64,000 nucleotides of DNA from Salegentibacter salarius (GCF_900168265.1 NZ_FVZF01000017.1:1-64000), one strand, 5' to 3'; shown: positions 1 to 9,413, numbered from the stretch's first letter. The notes: generated from the sequence alone by a model not told the origin. A program made the numbers and translations.

Positions 1-230
1 AGTTAAGTATGGATGGTAAAGGAAGAGCTATCGATAATGTTTTTATAGAACGCTTATGGAGAAGTGTGAAATACGAAAACATCTATCTCAATCCTCCGGA
101 ATCCGGGGTAGGTTTATACAGGCAACTCCGGGACTACTTTGATTTTTACAACCATAGGAGAAGGCACCAGGGAATAGAAAATGAAATACCTATCAACCGA
201 TATTTAAAACAAGAAAGAAATGCTGCTTAA
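1..230 (+). CDS. IS3-family transposase, C-terminal fragment (cut by window edge)
   Basis: This is the end of the catalytic OrfB of an IS3-family insertion sequence, the DDE integrase-fold enzyme that cuts and joins the element ends. The frame is open through the left edge, so the methionine at position 9 is internal. The pattern DNVFIERLWRSVKYE carries the last acidic residue of the DDE triad (Glu in the FIERLW segment), and YFDFYNHRRRHQ is the conserved C-terminal motif. The stop is at 228-230. The downstream neighbour is a 5'-truncated membrane gene, so the element appears to have inserted into it. Family assignment is firm; the subgroup and whether the element is intact cannot be seen. 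Confidence 0.9.
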   Translation, partial: LSMDGKGRAIDNVFIERLWRSVKYENIYLNPPESGVGLYRQLRDYFDFYNHRRRHQGIENEIPINRYLKQERNAA

Positions 231-284
231 AAAATAAAAAATAGAACTTAATTTAGCAGCTAAGCTGTCCTAACAAATGGGGGT
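1..284 (+). mobile_element. Right end of an IS3-family insertion sequence
   Basis: After the transposase stop about 50 bases of non-coding sequence lead to CTGTCCTAACAAATGGGG at about 262-282, which resembles the terminal inverted repeat of IS3-type elements. Beyond it a long membrane-protein frame starts without a proper beginning. The left end is outside the window, so the inverted repeat partner and target duplication cannot be checked. The right boundary is uncertain by several bases. Confidence 0.6.
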
Positions 285-855
285 TCTTCAGATATTTGGT
301 TCTTTCTTAGCGCTCATAGTATTCTTACAGAATGTTCAACATCCAATTATTGAGGGGCTTATTGATTCTACGCGTAGTGATGCCCGGTTAGGTACTAACT
401 ATATTCGTGTACTGGCAGGGGAATATTTTTTAAGCGATTTCTCTCCGAATTTGGTAACTCAACTTCTAGGAAATGGAGTGCCATATTTTGGAGTTTCTAA
501 TTTTGGCCTATATGTAGATAGTTTAGGAGTAAGTCAGGAATACTTTTTATCTGATGTTGGGATTATAGCGGTCTATGTAATGTTTGGCGTGCTCGCAATT
601 CTGGCCTACTTGCTTATTTTTATAAAAAGTTTCATAATTCCGCTTCCAGAGAAATTTCAATACTTAAAATATTATTTGTGGTTTATGCTACTAACCAGTT
701 TAACCTGGTATACCACTTACCACTATCATTATTTAATTATTACGGTTTATGTTCTTTATATGTATCAAGCTGTCTATTTAGAGCAAGAGGAGAATAAACT
801 CCAACTGCAAGAGTCTGAGAAAGAATTAGACAGAGAAATCATCGTTTCCGAATGA
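277..855 (+). pseudogene. 3' remnant of a polysaccharide polymerase-like (Wzy/EpsG-type) membrane protein
   Basis: The frame encodes hydrophobic segments at its start, at about residues 95-117 and at about 135-165, with a soluble loop between the first two and a charged tail. This resembles the C-terminal part of O-antigen or exopolysaccharide polymerases, which join repeat units in the inner membrane. The only ATG (277) lies inside the presumed insertion-sequence end, so the true N-terminus has been removed and the visible start is an artefact. It overlaps the next glycosyltransferase gene by four bases (ATGA), as expected for an original operon member. Wzy-type identity is inferred from topology and context only. 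Confidence 0.55.
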
Positions 856-1901
856 GAAGGCCTATATTAACTGTAGCCATGCCTACGTATAATGCAGAAA
901 AGTATATTAGTGATGCTATTGATAGTGTTCTTAATCAAACATTCGAAGATTTTGAATTACTAATAATTAATGATGGATCATTAGACCATACCTTAGAAAT
1001 AATTTCTTCTTATAAAGACACACGAATTAGGCTGATTGATCTTGAAAAGAATAAAGGGATAGCTCATTGTCGTAATCTTGCTTTACAAGAAGCCCGCGGC
1101 GAATTTATTGCCTGGACAGATAGCGATGATCTCAATGAACCTACAAGATTTGAAAAACAAATATATTTTCTGCAACATAACCCAGGTTTTGGGGGGTGTG
1201 GCACCTGGCTTTCAAGGTTTAAAGGCTCTAAAACTTATTATGTAACAAAAGCTTATAGGAATCCAGAAAAGATAAAAGCAGCACTTTTATTTAAACCGGC
1301 CAGTATTCCAAATGCTACTGCAATGTTGAGATTATCAGAAATAAGAAAGTATGGATTGAGATATGATGAAAGCCTTCAAATAAGTGAAGATTATGATTTT
1401 ATATTTAATTGCTCAAGGCATTTGAAATTTTCTAATATCCAGGAAGTTTTATACCGCTATAGAGATTCGGATACAAGTATTATGAAACCTTTTGAAGCCC
1501 AGGAAGAGCAGACCTTTAATATTTTAAAAACAGTTTATAAAAAAGCTTTAGCCAGCTTAGATATTATAGCAACTGAAAAGGAATTACGCCTTCACCACGA
1601 TATTTGTTCAAGCAGAATTTTTACTCAATTTTCTGAATATGAAGCGTGCTATTATTGGTTGGAAAGTTTAAAGCTAAGAAACGATTCAAAAAGAGTTTAC
1701 AGCAATAAAGTATTCAATCATATTATTACAGAACAATTCTTTTTTCTCTCTAAGAAAGCCTCTTCTTTTGGGTTAAAAACTTTAGTATTTTTTATTCGAA
1801 AATCTTTAAAAAATAAATGGTTAATAAATCCCAGAGACTATTCTAAGCTGGCAGTTAGATGCGCCTTGAAATATGATAAGTTTGAATTTAAGCTAACGTA
1901 A
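852..1901 (+). CDS. Family 2 glycosyltransferase
   Basis: A GT-A fold glycosyltransferase that probably moves a sugar from a nucleotide-sugar donor to the growing lipid-linked repeat unit at the cytoplasmic membrane. The N-terminus (ILTVAMPTYNAEKYI, residues 5-19) and IINDGS (39-43) are classic GT2. TDSDD at 89-93 is the metal-binding DXD region, and ED at 179-180 fits the catalytic-base region. At 349 residues it is the normal size, with a C-terminal extension of unknown function. It starts at the ATG overlapping the preceding stop, so it is translationally coupled. Donor and acceptor cannot be told. Confidence 0.9.
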   Translation: MRRPILTVAMPTYNAEKYISDAIDSVLNQTFEDFELLIINDGSLDHTLEIISSYKDTRIRLIDLEKNKGIAHCRNLALQEARGEFIAWTDSDDLNEPTRFEKQIYFLQHNPGFGGCGTWLSRFKGSKTYYVTKAYRNPEKIKAALLFKPASIPNATAMLRLSEIRKYGLRYDESLQISEDYDFIFNCSRHLKFSNIQEVLYRYRDSDTSIMKPFEAQEEQTFNILKTVYKKALASLDIIATEKELRLHHDICSSRIFTQFSEYEACYYWLESLKLRNDSKRVYSNKVFNHIITEQFFFLSKKASSFGLKTLVFFIRKSLKNKWLINPRDYSKLAVRCALKYDKFEFKLT

Positions 1902-2213
1902 AAATTCATAAAAACATCCTGTTTTAAGGGGAATATTAGTCTTGTAGATATCATTGTAGTTGTCAACTTTTTTGATGAAAATCCTTTTCTATATCAAATT
2001 TTCCAGGGAATAGATGATTCATGCTGGCTTGCTTCTTTTTGTTTAAACTCTATTAAAAAAACAGAAGATTAGATGTGCTAGAGTAAGTGGATAACTGGAA
2101 AAATTGAATAATCATTATTTAATCAACTAGTTACGAGATAATTTTGGGTCTCTAATATTGAAAAAAATAGTGCAGTACACTATGAATAAATAAACACAGT
2201 AAAATTACTGAAA
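1902..2213 (+). other. 312-base gap with a short open frame after the GT2 stop
   Basis: No complete gene is seen. The frame of the preceding glycosyltransferase stays open after its TAA to a TAG at about 2070, and the translation (SLVDIIVVVNFFDENPF and onward) is protein-like, not random AT-rich DNA. It may be a remnant of a lost gene or a coincidence. The rest, up to the GTG start at 2214, is AT-rich and featureless. Confidence 0.3.
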
Positions 2214-3179
2214 GTGGTTATCAATTATTTAATACTTGCTCATAAGAACCCGGAACAGTTATACCGATTAATAACTCGACTGGATTCTAATAATGTGAAT
2301 TTTTTTATTCATATAGATAAAGCAGTTGATATTTCTACTTTTAGTACAGGTTTGTCTGGTTTAAGCAATGTTTATTTTCTTAAAGATAAATACCGGTTGA
2401 TTACTCCCTGGAGTGATATTAATGGCTGTAAGGTCCTAATCACCTTATTACGTATGGTCTATGAAAAGGTGAAAACAAATGCATATTGTATATTTTTATC
2501 TGGCCAGGATTACCCGCTTAAGGATAATATTTATATCTATAATTATTTAAAAACCCATTATGGGAAAAATTTTATTTCTTTAAATCAAATAACTAATATT
2601 TGGCCGGAATGGAGGACGAGACTAGAGCGTTATAACTTTCATTTTCCTAATAACCAACGTGTTTTCAAAGGTATTTTTCCATTAGCTGATAAGCGGTGTT
2701 TTACCACTGGGAATTTAAAGAATTCCTTTTACATAGCTAAACGCCTGGGATTAGCCAAAGTTCTCCAAACCTTCTTTAAGCCTAAGAGATTTCACCCATC
2801 CCACATTGAGCCGGTTGGAGGCTCAGCTTTTTGGGCGCTTCCTATAGAAACGGTAGATGAATTACTGGTGTACATAAATAAACATCCTGAATTTTTAGAT
2901 TATCATGAGTATACCCACGTACCCGATGAGATTTTATTTCATAGTATCGTAAATCTACTAAAGCAGCCTCATGAAATTGCAGAAAGCACTACTTATACTA
3001 ATTGGGAAAGGAAAAGGGAAGACGATAGTGGTCCTGTTATGTTTCAAACCCAGGAAGATTTGGAAGAGTTATTGGCTTTGGATGATCATTACCTATTTGC
3101 CAGGAAATTTGATACCGGATTAGGTAGTTTTATTTTAGATGAACTGGACAAGAAAACCAACTTTCAATCCCAATCCTAA
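2214..3179 (+). CDS. GT14 (core-2/I-branching type) glycosyltransferase
   Basis: A 321-residue enzyme of the beta-1,6-N-acetylglucosaminyltransferase (Branch) family, which also includes xylosyltransferases and many bacterial capsule enzymes. The N-terminal YLILAHKNPEQLYRLITRL followed by FFIHIDKA is the family signature, with FLSGQDYPL at about residues 94-102 and GGSAFWALP at about 202-210. The GTG at 2214 gives the family's usual N-terminus and there is no better ATG. It sits in the polysaccharide operon and probably adds a branching or main-chain sugar to the repeat unit. The exact linkage is unknown. Confidence 0.88.
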   Translation: MVINYLILAHKNPEQLYRLITRLDSNNVNFFIHIDKAVDISTFSTGLSGLSNVYFLKDKYRLITPWSDINGCKVLITLLRMVYEKVKTNAYCIFLSGQDYPLKDNIYIYNYLKTHYGKNFISLNQITNIWPEWRTRLERYNFHFPNNQRVFKGIFPLADKRCFTTGNLKNSFYIAKRLGLAKVLQTFFKPKRFHPSHIEPVGGSAFWALPIETVDELLVYINKHPEFLDYHEYTHVPDEILFHSIVNLLKQPHEIAESTTYTNWERKREDDSGPVMFQTQEDLEELLALDDHYLFARKFDTGLGSFILDELDKKTNFQSQS

Positions 3180-3236
3180 TTGATTAGAATTAAAAAGCTG
3201 GAGAAACCTTGTGATATTTAAAAAGTTCAATTTATT

Positions 3237-4310
3237 GTGAGAAACAAAAAGAGGGTACTTATAACGGCGTCGGATCAATTTGGATATTCTACCACTTTAT
3301 TTAAATATTGCCAATACTCAACTTCAATATTCGATATTACCTACATAGGTTGGGATTATAATTTACCCAAAATAGAGTTAGCTGGCGTTAGGGTGAAATA
3401 CGTTAGCAGAGAGGGTAACCTTTTAAAGAGAAACGTGGGTTTACTAAGAGCATTTCATAAGGAAATTTCGCTTGGTTACGACCTTATATTTTTAACATAT
3501 GTAAGAGGAATTTCTTTGATCAAACTTTTAAATCCGCATTCCAATTTTCTAATGTACATAGATACATTTGGGGTTATGCCTAACGCATCGAAACGTTTTA
3601 TATATGATGCAATATTGAAATTTGAAGTTTCATTTTTTTCAAATGTTGCCGTTATAAGTGAAGGCTTAGCCAGGCGTTTGGGAAGAAAAAAATATAAGAT
3701 GCTTCCTCTTGGTGGCGAATGTTTCAATACTGAAATCAAATCATTCGAACAACTGGAATTATTATATGTAGGAACCTTAGATAACAGGAATATGATTGAT
3801 TGTGTGAAAGGGTTTCACAAATATCTTCAGAAACAAAAAATAAATGAAAGGCGAACCATTTTTAGGATTATTGGAGATGGACCCAACAATGAATTGGAAG
3901 AAATTAAGGATTACGTAAAAACTAATAATTTGTCAGATAACATGGAGGTACTGGGCTATTTACCCCAAGACCAATTGAGTCCTTTTTTTAAAAGTGCCAA
4001 TATTGGGGTGTGCTATGTTCCTATGTTTTCTTATTATGATTATCAAACTCCAACAAAACTTTTTGAATACTTAATTTCCGGCTTACCTGTAATTGCTACA
4101 AGAACAAGCGAAAATGAAAAAATAATTGAGCCCTGGGCCGGAGTTATAGTCGAAGATAATCCCGATTCTTTCTGTGAAGGTCTTTGTCGGCTTCAGGAGC
4201 AAAAGTCAACATTTAGCAGCACTCGGATAAGAAATGAGTATAATAAGCATACCTGGAAACAAGTAGTTGGGTCTTATTTTATTCCGCTGCTAAATTCCTC
4301 AATTAACTAA
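3237..4310 (+). CDS. Family 4 glycosyltransferase
   Basis: A GT-B fold retaining glycosyltransferase of 357 residues. The C-terminal donor-binding half shows LLYVGTLDNRN (about 173-184), IGDGP (about 212-216), and the segment KLFEYLISGLPVIATRTSENEKII near 275-298, which carries the E-x7-E type donor-site acids. The start is GTG at 3237, matching the family N-terminus. It follows the GT14 gene by 57 bases in the same orientation and probably extends the same oligosaccharide. Sugar specificity cannot be read from the sequence. Confidence 0.88.
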   Translation: MRNKKRVLITASDQFGYSTTLFKYCQYSTSIFDITYIGWDYNLPKIELAGVRVKYVSREGNLLKRNVGLLRAFHKEISLGYDLIFLTYVRGISLIKLLNPHSNFLMYIDTFGVMPNASKRFIYDAILKFEVSFFSNVAVISEGLARRLGRKKYKMLPLGGECFNTEIKSFEQLELLYVGTLDNRNMIDCVKGFHKYLQKQKINERRTIFRIIGDGPNNELEEIKDYVKTNNLSDNMEVLGYLPQDQLSPFFKSANIGVCYVPMFSYYDYQTPTKLFEYLISGLPVIATRTSENEKIIEPWAGVIVEDNPDSFCEGLCRLQEQKSTFSSTRIRNEYNKHTWKQVVGSYFIPLLNSSIN

Positions 4311-4342
4311 TGCGGCTTTCGCGCATGCTATTTTAAGATGCA

Positions 4343-5239
4343 GTGAAGAACAAAATCAGGAATATCAATGCAAAGATCATTTCTTTCCTTTTTATAACTC
4401 TTGGACTTTCTAGACAAGTGAAAAGGAAAGCATTGCGCGGAGATTTCATACTATCTATATACTTTCACTCTCCAGAAGGAGCGCTATTTGAATTTTGTAT
4501 AAAATGGCTAAAGAAGAATGGTTTTCATTTCCTTTCAGAAAAAGATATTGTAGCGATAGCGAAAAATGTAGTTCCTTTTCCACAGGGCGGAGTTCTCTTA
4601 ACGGTAGATGATGGTTGGCTAAGCAATGAAAAGAATGTTATTGCAATAGCAGAGAAACACAAGGTACCGGTTACCCTCTTTATTGCAACCCATGCCATTG
4701 AACACGGGAATTATTGGTGGCCATATGTAGCGAAAGCTCAAGAATTGAGAATGGGTTTTCCCTCTATTGCAGAATTAAAAACCTATCCAAACAAAGAGCG
4801 CGAAAAAATATTGACGAAAGTCAAAACCAAAGTTACTTTAGAAAGACAGGCATTAAGCCTCAAGCAACTTAAAAAAGCAGCAAATTCAGCATATATTACA
4901 ATAGGTGCACATACGGTACACCACCCAATATTGACTAATTGTGAAGACAAGGAAGCTTATTTAGAAATAAAAGAATCTAAAGAAAAAATTGAATCCTGGC
5001 TAAATACTAAAGTGGGTTCTTTTGCTTATCCAAATGGAGATTATTCCAAAAGAGAAATCGAATATTTAAAACAATTAGATTTTTTGTCAGCTTATACCAC
5101 AGAGCCCGATTATCTAACCAAAGAGAGGCTTAAAAAAATATATCAGTTACCTCGTTTCTGTATTTATGAAGGTGTCTCAAAACCAGAAGCAATTTGCAGG
5201 ATGACAGGAATATGGCAACGATTTTTTAAAGGATCTTAA
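4343..5239 (+). CDS. Polysaccharide deacetylase (NodB/CE4 family)
   Basis: A metal-dependent de-N-acetylase or de-O-acetylase domain. The conserved motifs are TVDDG (residues 87-91, catalytic base Asp and metal-binding Asp), HTVHHP (190-195, the metal-binding H-x3-H), and FAYPNG, the third motif lining the active-site groove. There is no convincing signal peptide, only a weak hydrophobic stretch at about 11-22, so it may act on a lipid-linked precursor inside the cell or be membrane-attached. The GTG start at 4343 is the best choice. In this operon it probably removes acetyl groups from an amino sugar of the exopolysaccharide. Confidence 0.88.
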   Translation: MKNKIRNINAKIISFLFITLGLSRQVKRKALRGDFILSIYFHSPEGALFEFCIKWLKKNGFHFLSEKDIVAIAKNVVPFPQGGVLLTVDDGWLSNEKNVIAIAEKHKVPVTLFIATHAIEHGNYWWPYVAKAQELRMGFPSIAELKTYPNKEREKILTKVKTKVTLERQALSLKQLKKAANSAYITIGAHTVHHPILTNCEDKEAYLEIKESKEKIESWLNTKVGSFAYPNGDYSKREIEYLKQLDFLSAYTTEPDYLTKERLKKIYQLPRFCIYEGVSKPEAICRMTGIWQRFFKGS

Positions 5240-5309
5240 TAAAAAATAAACCATCCTGAAATTTATAATTCTTAATCAGAACAACGTACTAAAATAATAA
5301 GGAAAAGCT

Positions 5310-6416
5310 GTGAATGTACTACATCTAGAACGCAAATTTCCCGGTAACACTGAAACTTTTATTGTTAATCAGATAAATGCCCTGCCAAATTATAAGCATT
5401 CAGTCTTTACAGTAGATTTTCTGAATTCATTGCCTTCCATAGCCAAAGTATACCATCCGCGTAGCGTTCCATTTTTATCAGATAAAATTTTAAGGAATAA
5501 TCAGGTTGCTTATTTTAAAGAGCAGTTGGATATTATAAAACCAGACATAGTTCATGCGCATTTTATCACAGATGCCTGTGTATTTCGTGAAATCACTAAG
5601 AATTTGAATATCCCTAAAATTTGTTCTTGTTATGGTTATGATGTATCTGTTGTACCGGTAAAATTCAAATACTTCTATAAACATTTCTATAAACCTGTTA
5701 TCGAAGAATACGATTTATTTTTAGCAATGACAGAGGAAATGAAAAATGACTTGATGAACATGGGGTTCCCGGAAAGTAAGATTAAGGTGCACTATCACGG
5801 TATTGATACCCAAAAATTTGATTCTATCAGAAATTATGAATTGATCAAGGGAGAAATGAAAATTTTAACCATAGCAAGTCTTTTGGAGGTTAAAGGCCAT
5901 GAAACTGTATTACGGGCATTATCCCTTATTAAGAATGAAAATCCGCATCTTAAATTTCATTACGACATTGTTGGTGGAGGTAAACTCAAGAAAACCCTTA
6001 CCCAAATGACTTATGATCTAGGAATAGCCGAAAATATTACATTTCACGGTTACTTAAATCATAGTGAGAATATGAAGTCATTAATACAGCATGCAAATGT
6101 ATTTGTTCATCCAAGTGCATTAACAAAACAGAATGACAAGGAAGGTATTCCCGGTGCTATTGTGGAAGCTATGGCAAGTGGATTACCGGTAATATCTACA
6201 TATCACGGAGGTATACCATTTGTTATTAATGATAAGAAAACAGGTTTTTTGATCAAGGAAAAAGATGATAGGGCAATGGCAGAGCTTCTTATTAAGCTTT
6301 ATGATTATGATCTTAGAAAAGAAGTGGGAGAACAGGCTAAAATGTATGCCCGCGAATTTTTAGACCTATACAAAAAAGCCAGGGATTTAGAAGAAATATA
6401 TAAATCATTAATTTAA
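5310..6416 (+). CDS. Family 4 glycosyltransferase (WcaL/AmsK-like)
   Basis: A GT-B glycosyltransferase of 368 residues resembling colanic acid and amylovoran enzymes. The N-terminus FPGNTETFIVNQI is typical of this subgroup, followed by DIVHAHFITDA and YHGIDTQKF. The donor-site segment GIPGAIVEAMASGLPVIST carries the acid pair of the EX7E motif, and ASLLEVKGHET marks the start of the C-terminal Rossmann domain. GTG at 5310 gives a full-length protein. It ends 11 bases before asnB and belongs to the same transcription unit. Confidence 0.88.
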   Translation: MNVLHLERKFPGNTETFIVNQINALPNYKHSVFTVDFLNSLPSIAKVYHPRSVPFLSDKILRNNQVAYFKEQLDIIKPDIVHAHFITDACVFREITKNLNIPKICSCYGYDVSVVPVKFKYFYKHFYKPVIEEYDLFLAMTEEMKNDLMNMGFPESKIKVHYHGIDTQKFDSIRNYELIKGEMKILTIASLLEVKGHETVLRALSLIKNENPHLKFHYDIVGGGKLKKTLTQMTYDLGIAENITFHGYLNHSENMKSLIQHANVFVHPSALTKQNDKEGIPGAIVEAMASGLPVISTYHGGIPFVINDKKTGFLIKEKDDRAMAELLIKLYDYDLRKEVGEQAKMYAREFLDLYKKARDLEEIYKSLI

Positions 6417-6427
6417 AAATAACAACT

Positions 6428-8326
6428 ATGTGCGGAATAGCAGGGGCAATAAATGCTGAATTAACTAAAGACTCCCTCAATCTGATAAACCATAGAGGGC
6501 CGGATTTTCAAGATTTTGTTATTGAAAATATGGGAAGCAATTCTGTGTTTTTAGGGCATACAAGATTATCTATTCTAGATTTGAGTCCTACGGGCAATCA
6601 GCCAATGAAATCAAAATGTGGTCAATACACATTGATTTTCAACGGGGAGATTTATAACCATTTGGAACTCCGTAAAAAATTGACATCCGTAGTCTTCAAA
6701 GGAACCTCAGATACAGAAACCATTCTTTATTATTTGATGAAATTCGGAATAGACGGTGTTCGTGATTTTAACGGAATTTTTGCGTTGGCGCTACTTGATA
6801 AAAAGGAGGAAAAAATGTATTTGGCCAGGGATATGTTTGGGGTGAAACCATTGTACTACTATCAAAAAGGCAAAACCTTGCTGTTTGCTTCGGAACTTAA
6901 AATAATAAAGGAAAACCCTGCTTATGAGAAGGCTATAGACCTTGATGCTTTGAATACTTTTTTAGCGTTTCGTTATAACCCTGCACCCAAAACTATTTTT
7001 AAAGGCATTAAAAAACTAGAAGCTGCCAGTTATTTAGTACTGGATAAGAACTTAAATAGTACCCAAATAGATTTCTGGCCCAGAAAACAAAAAATAAACC
7101 ATACTATTAGTGAAGCTGAAGCCGTAGACCAATATAGTTTTTTATTTGAACAGGCCATTAAGAGGCAGGCTTTGAGTGACGTACCCATAGGAGTGTTGCT
7201 AAGTGGCGGACTAGATTCTGCAATGGTAGCCCTTATGTTAGCTAAACATACAGATAAGCAGTTAAAAACCTTTACCGTAGGTTTTCAGGGAAAGGGGAAT
7301 TTTAATGAACTTGATGATGCTCGAGAAACTGCGAAATTTATTAAATCTGATCACTATGATATCTTCATGAATATTGAGCAGTTTCTGGAAACTTTTTCAA
7401 TGTCTTACTATCATACAGAAGAGCCCATTGCAGCAGCTACAATTCCACCTTTATACCATGTTTCAAAATTAGCCCATGAACATGTAAAAGTGGTGATGAG
7501 TGGTCAAGGTGCAGATGAGCCTATGGCAGGTTATAAAAGATACCGTGGAGAAAAGATTATTGGTGATTATGGTAAAATACTTAATATCTTGCCCTTAAAT
7601 GCAATACAAAAACTTTTTCCCGCTAACATAGCGTTAGAAAGAGGTATTTATTCCTCCAGGTTCAAAATCGAGATAGATCGGTTTGTCGCTATTTTTACAT
7701 TATTTACTCCAGAATTAAAACAAAAACTTTTCAAACCAGAAATAGCGGCCGTTGCTTTTTCAGAACAAAGAGAACTATTCGATAAAATATTGGCAAATTC
7801 AGATCCGGAAGCAAATTCTCTTAATCGTCTCTTATATTTGGATACGAGAAGTTTATTGCCTGATAGTTTATTGCTTTTTAACGATAAGATAACTATGGCA
7901 CATTCTATTGAAAATAGGGTGCCATTTTTAGATATGGATCTAGTTGCTTTTATTGAGAGTCTTCCTATAAAATATAAGTTGAATGGAAAAATTACAAAAT
8001 ACGTTCAACGCAAAGCGGCGGCAAATTTTTTACCAGGCAATATCATTAATAGAAAGAAAAAAGCTTTTGAAACACCAATAGGAATATGGTTCAAACAAGA
8101 ACTGGGCAATACGCTGATAGAATTGATTGAAAGACCCAATTCTTTAAGCCGGGAATACTTTAATATCTCTTTTATTAAAAATATGATAGGCCTTCACAAG
8201 AATAAAAAACGAGATTATGAAAAGCATTTATTCATTTTATTGTCTTTAGAATATTGGTATCAAAATTTTTATTCGGAAAACTTTAGTGATGTAGTATTGG
8301 AGAATGCAAATTATATATCCAAATAA
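6428..8326 (+). CDS. asnB: Glutamine-dependent asparagine synthase-type amidotransferase
   Basis: The N-terminal class II glutaminase domain begins MCGIAG with the catalytic Cys2 (exposed after removal of Met1), followed by NHRGPD and FNGEIYNH. The synthetase domain has the ATP pyrophosphatase loop SGGLDS at 259-264. The 632-residue length is usual. Members inside polysaccharide clusters often transfer ammonia to a uronic acid or another carboxyl of a sugar rather than making free asparagine, as proposed for WbpS/AsnB-like capsule enzymes. The position between glycosyltransferases favours that reading, but plain asparagine synthesis cannot be ruled out. Confidence 0.9.
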   Translation: MCGIAGAINAELTKDSLNLINHRGPDFQDFVIENMGSNSVFLGHTRLSILDLSPTGNQPMKSKCGQYTLIFNGEIYNHLELRKKLTSVVFKGTSDTETILYYLMKFGIDGVRDFNGIFALALLDKKEEKMYLARDMFGVKPLYYYQKGKTLLFASELKIIKENPAYEKAIDLDALNTFLAFRYNPAPKTIFKGIKKLEAASYLVLDKNLNSTQIDFWPRKQKINHTISEAEAVDQYSFLFEQAIKRQALSDVPIGVLLSGGLDSAMVALMLAKHTDKQLKTFTVGFQGKGNFNELDDARETAKFIKSDHYDIFMNIEQFLETFSMSYYHTEEPIAAATIPPLYHVSKLAHEHVKVVMSGQGADEPMAGYKRYRGEKIIGDYGKILNILPLNAIQKLFPANIALERGIYSSRFKIEIDRFVAIFTLFTPELKQKLFKPEIAAVAFSEQRELFDKILANSDPEANSLNRLLYLDTRSLLPDSLLLFNDKITMAHSIENRVPFLDMDLVAFIESLPIKYKLNGKITKYVQRKAAANFLPGNIINRKKKAFETPIGIWFKQELGNTLIELIERPNSLSREYFNISFIKNMIGLHKNKKRDYEKHLFILLSLEYWYQNFYSENFSDVVLENANYISK

Positions 8327-8402
8327 TTTTTTTGAAAACTGAAACAAATTTTTTTAGAAGAATAAAAATCACCAAATGGGTTTATAGAAATATTCAAGCG
8401 TA

Positions 8403-8879
8403 ATGAAAAAAAAGAAAATCATCCTTATATGTTCTGATGGGGGCCATCTTGCCCAGATTTTAGAGTTAAAAGATATGTTTTTGACCTACGATTACCTTAT
8501 TGTTACAGAAGAATCTCCAGCTACGCTTCCTCTAAAGGAGAAGTATAATATTAAATATCTAAAAGGTAGGTCCAAAGGGCAAAAAAGAAATTTATCATTT
8601 ATTTATAGCCTGATAGTGAATGCTTTTCTATCCCTAAAAATTTTAATTCAGCATTTTCCTAAAGCCATTATAACTACCGGCAGCCATACTGCGATTCCTA
8701 TGTGTTTTTTAGGGAAGATATCAGGAGCAAAGATTATTTGGATTCTTAGCTATGCCAGGATAAATTCAAGGGCTTTTTCAGCCGATATAATTTATCCGTT
8801 CGCTGATAAATTTATTGTACAATGGCCTGGGGTACAAAAACTTTATAAGAAAGCTATCTACCTAGGCGGTATCTATTAA
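8403..8879 (+). CDS. pssD: Alg14-like glycosyltransferase subunit (PssD type)
   Basis: A 158-residue protein matching the Alg14/PssD family, the membrane-anchoring and acceptor-binding half of a split GT-B enzyme. SDGGHLAQ (11-18) is the nucleotide-like glycine loop of the family. Hydrophobic stretches near 65-82 and 95-112 would anchor it, and the pattern GSHTAIPMC matches the TGGHTAIP-like signature. The partner PssE/Alg13 gene follows after 23 bases. Together the two should transfer one sugar (GlcA in Rhizobium PssDE, GlcNAc in eukaryotic Alg13/14) to a lipid-linked intermediate. The symbol is used by family resemblance. Confidence 0.85.
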   Translation: MKKKKIILICSDGGHLAQILELKDMFLTYDYLIVTEESPATLPLKEKYNIKYLKGRSKGQKRNLSFIYSLIVNAFLSLKILIQHFPKAIITTGSHTAIPMCFLGKISGAKIIWILSYARINSRAFSADIIYPFADKFIVQWPGVQKLYKKAIYLGGIY

Positions 8880-8902
8880 CTATTCATATTAATACATTTA
8901 TC

Positions 8903-9382
8903 ATGATTATAGTATTGTTAGGAACCTTTCCAACGGCATTTGAAAGACCTCTTATTGAAATTGATAGACTTTGCAAGGAAGGCCTAATAACCGAGGAAGT
9001 GATTGTTCAGAGTGGACATACTCAATTCGATTCGGAATATCTAAAAATGAGACCCTTTATTGCTCCAGATGAGCTAACCGAATTGTATAGGCAAGCTCGT
9101 GTAGTAATTACCCAGGCTGGAACCGGTTCTCTTATTAAAGGAATGAAACTGAATAAAAGAATAATAGCTATTCCCCGACTAGCTAAATATGGAGAGGTGG
9201 TAGACGATCATCAGGAAGAAATTCTGCATGAGTTTACAAAACAGAATTATATACTACCCTGGACCGAGGATGTAGCTTTAGAAGAGGTGTTACACAAAAT
9301 TGATGATTTTGAACCATCACCTTATGTTTCTACTAAACAGAACATAATAAATCATTTAGAAGGTTATATCAATTCCTTATAA
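8903..9382 (+). CDS. pssE: Alg13-like catalytic glycosyltransferase subunit (PssE type)
   Basis: A 159-residue protein equal to the C-terminal half of a GT28 enzyme. LLGTFPTAFERPL (5-17) matches the start of Alg13/PssE, and VITQAGTGSL (68-77) is the UDP-sugar binding loop. IAIPRLAKYGEVVDDHQ corresponds to the conserved proline-rich, DHQ-containing donor site. It has no membrane segment, so it relies on the upstream PssD-like protein. The split pair is encoded in order, 23 bases apart. The sugar it moves is unknown. Confidence 0.87.
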   Translation: MIIVLLGTFPTAFERPLIEIDRLCKEGLITEEVIVQSGHTQFDSEYLKMRPFIAPDELTELYRQARVVITQAGTGSLIKGMKLNKRIIAIPRLAKYGEVVDDHQEEILHEFTKQNYILPWTEDVALEEVLHKIDDFEPSPYVSTKQNIINHLEGYINSL

Positions 9383-9413
9383 AACATTTTTAATTTCAAA
9401 TATTTAAAAACTT

